DNA of 64,000 nt, taken from Dasysyrphus tricinctus (lineage: Eukaryota; Arthropoda; Insecta; Diptera; Syrphidae). Numbering within the stretch: the stretch's first letter is position 1; every line of letters starts with the position of its first letter. A program made the translations under genes and the position numbers. Below, piece by piece: positions 63,291-64,000 of this stretch. The stretch is from contig OY992531.1 in NCBI GenBank assembly GCA_963921185.1, positions 65,480,223 through 65,544,222 on the forward strand, in the 5' to 3' direction. The notes beneath the pieces were generated by a model. It had not been told where the DNA came from, searched no databases, and was given only the letters and a program-made list of their open reading frames with translations.

Positions 63291-64000
63291 AGAAGCATTT
63301 AGTTTGAAAATTTCAAAGCTTGACAAATAAATCAATAGATTTTCCTTTGAATAGAAAGTTTCGGAGATTGACGCATAAGAAAGTGTTTTATCTAATCGTT
63401 ATCATTGAATACATTTTCTTTAAGTTCGAAAATTTCGGAGTTTTAACGATTAGATAGTTTCTTAATTAGTTTTTATCATTCAATACATATTCTATTTTTT
63501 CGTATTTTCTGAGTTTGACAGGTAAAATAGTGTGTTACCTAATCTTTATTAAATGTTCATTTAGTTTGAAAATTTCGGAGTTTTGCATAACAGATAAGAT
63601 ATTTCTTCCTTTAATTTAAAAGTTTTGGAGCTTGGCAGATAAGAAAATTTATTACTTAATCCTTATCATTGAACAAATTTTCTTTGAATTTGAAAATTTC
63701 GGATTTTGAAAGCTTAGATTAGATAGTATTTTACTTTATTATTTAATACATTTTCCTTTAATTTGAAAATTTCGAAAATTGACACATACAAAAGTGTCTC
63801 ATCTAATCGTTATCATTGAATACACTTAAAACAAGCAAGTATATTACTTAATCCTTATCATATATAACAAATTTTAATTTTCTTTTCTAATCGCTAACGT
63901 TGAACACTTCTTCCTTTAATTTGAAAGTTTCGGAGTTTTACTGATTAGATAGTATCTTACTCAATCTTTATCATTTAATAATATTTTCCTTTAATTCGTA
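63291..64000 (+). repeat. Minisatellite block 2, copy of block 1
   Basis: It follows block 1 in the same order of unit variants (for example GATTAGATAGTTTCTTAATT at 62176 and again at 63448, offset about 1.27 kb), with scattered substitutions. Block and exon fragment together form a higher-order tandem duplication that runs off the window. Confidence 0.8.

Overview
The window is AT-rich, intron-bearing animal DNA, almost certainly from an insect and probably a fly. Reasons: transposases of the rosa-like (DD41D) mariner type best known from tephritid flies, CR1-like and RTE-like LINEs of insect type, a tRNA-derived SINE, hAT and PIF/Harbinger-like MITEs, and many short A/T runs. There is no prokaryotic operon, rRNA gene or CRISPR array. 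The species cannot be named from the sequence alone. Most of the 64 kb is transposon and satellite DNA. Only one multi-exon host-type gene is convincingly visible.

Layout. 1-7.2 kb: no recognisable gene; minisatellites and decayed A/T-rich repeats. 7.2-13.1 kb: a deleted rosa-like mariner abutting a nearly full-length CR1-like LINE (ORF1 frameshifted, ORF2 open for 947 codons), both inside a copy of a dispersed repeat called family X here. 17.2-24.2 kb: an RTE-like LINE on the minus strand, broken by four later insertions: two rosa-like mariners, one hAT MITE and one short LINE 3' end, each with its target-site duplication readable. 24.2-26.4 kb: a decayed hAT transposase tail carrying a 1.6 kb TIR element. 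26.5-27.9 kb: another family X copy split by a 629-bp TIR element with an 8-bp duplication. 32.2-36.5 kb: two large fold-back elements separated by a small unique island with a SINE and two short coding-like ORFs. 36.56-38.7 kb: a non-autonomous hAT element. 40.9-44.4 kb: a second, badly decayed LINE, followed by another copy of the LINE 3' end with a (CCTAA)n tail. 48.4-51.7 kb: satellite array with a 323-bp dimeric higher-order repeat, interrupted by family X. 52.1-54.8 kb: fold-back and MITE cluster. 55.1-62.1 kb: a four-exon gene on the plus strand (about 438 residues, SAM-like start, function unknown), with a triplicated repeat upstream and a palindrome-rich first intron. 62.1-64 kb: a minisatellite block that has been duplicated together with part of the gene's last exon.

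How the parts relate. The insertions can be ordered because empty sites or uninterrupted relatives are present in the same window: family X is older than the CR1, the 629-bp MITE and the RTE truncation point, and the RTE-like LINE is older than the two mariners, the hAT MITE and the CCTAA-tailed fragment. The most striking pair is the two rosa-like mariners in the RTE. They are nearly identical outside their deletions but have lost complementary halves: one keeps only the DNA-binding domain plus a separate catalytic tail, the other keeps the whole catalytic DDD core in one ORF and has lost the DNA-binding domain.
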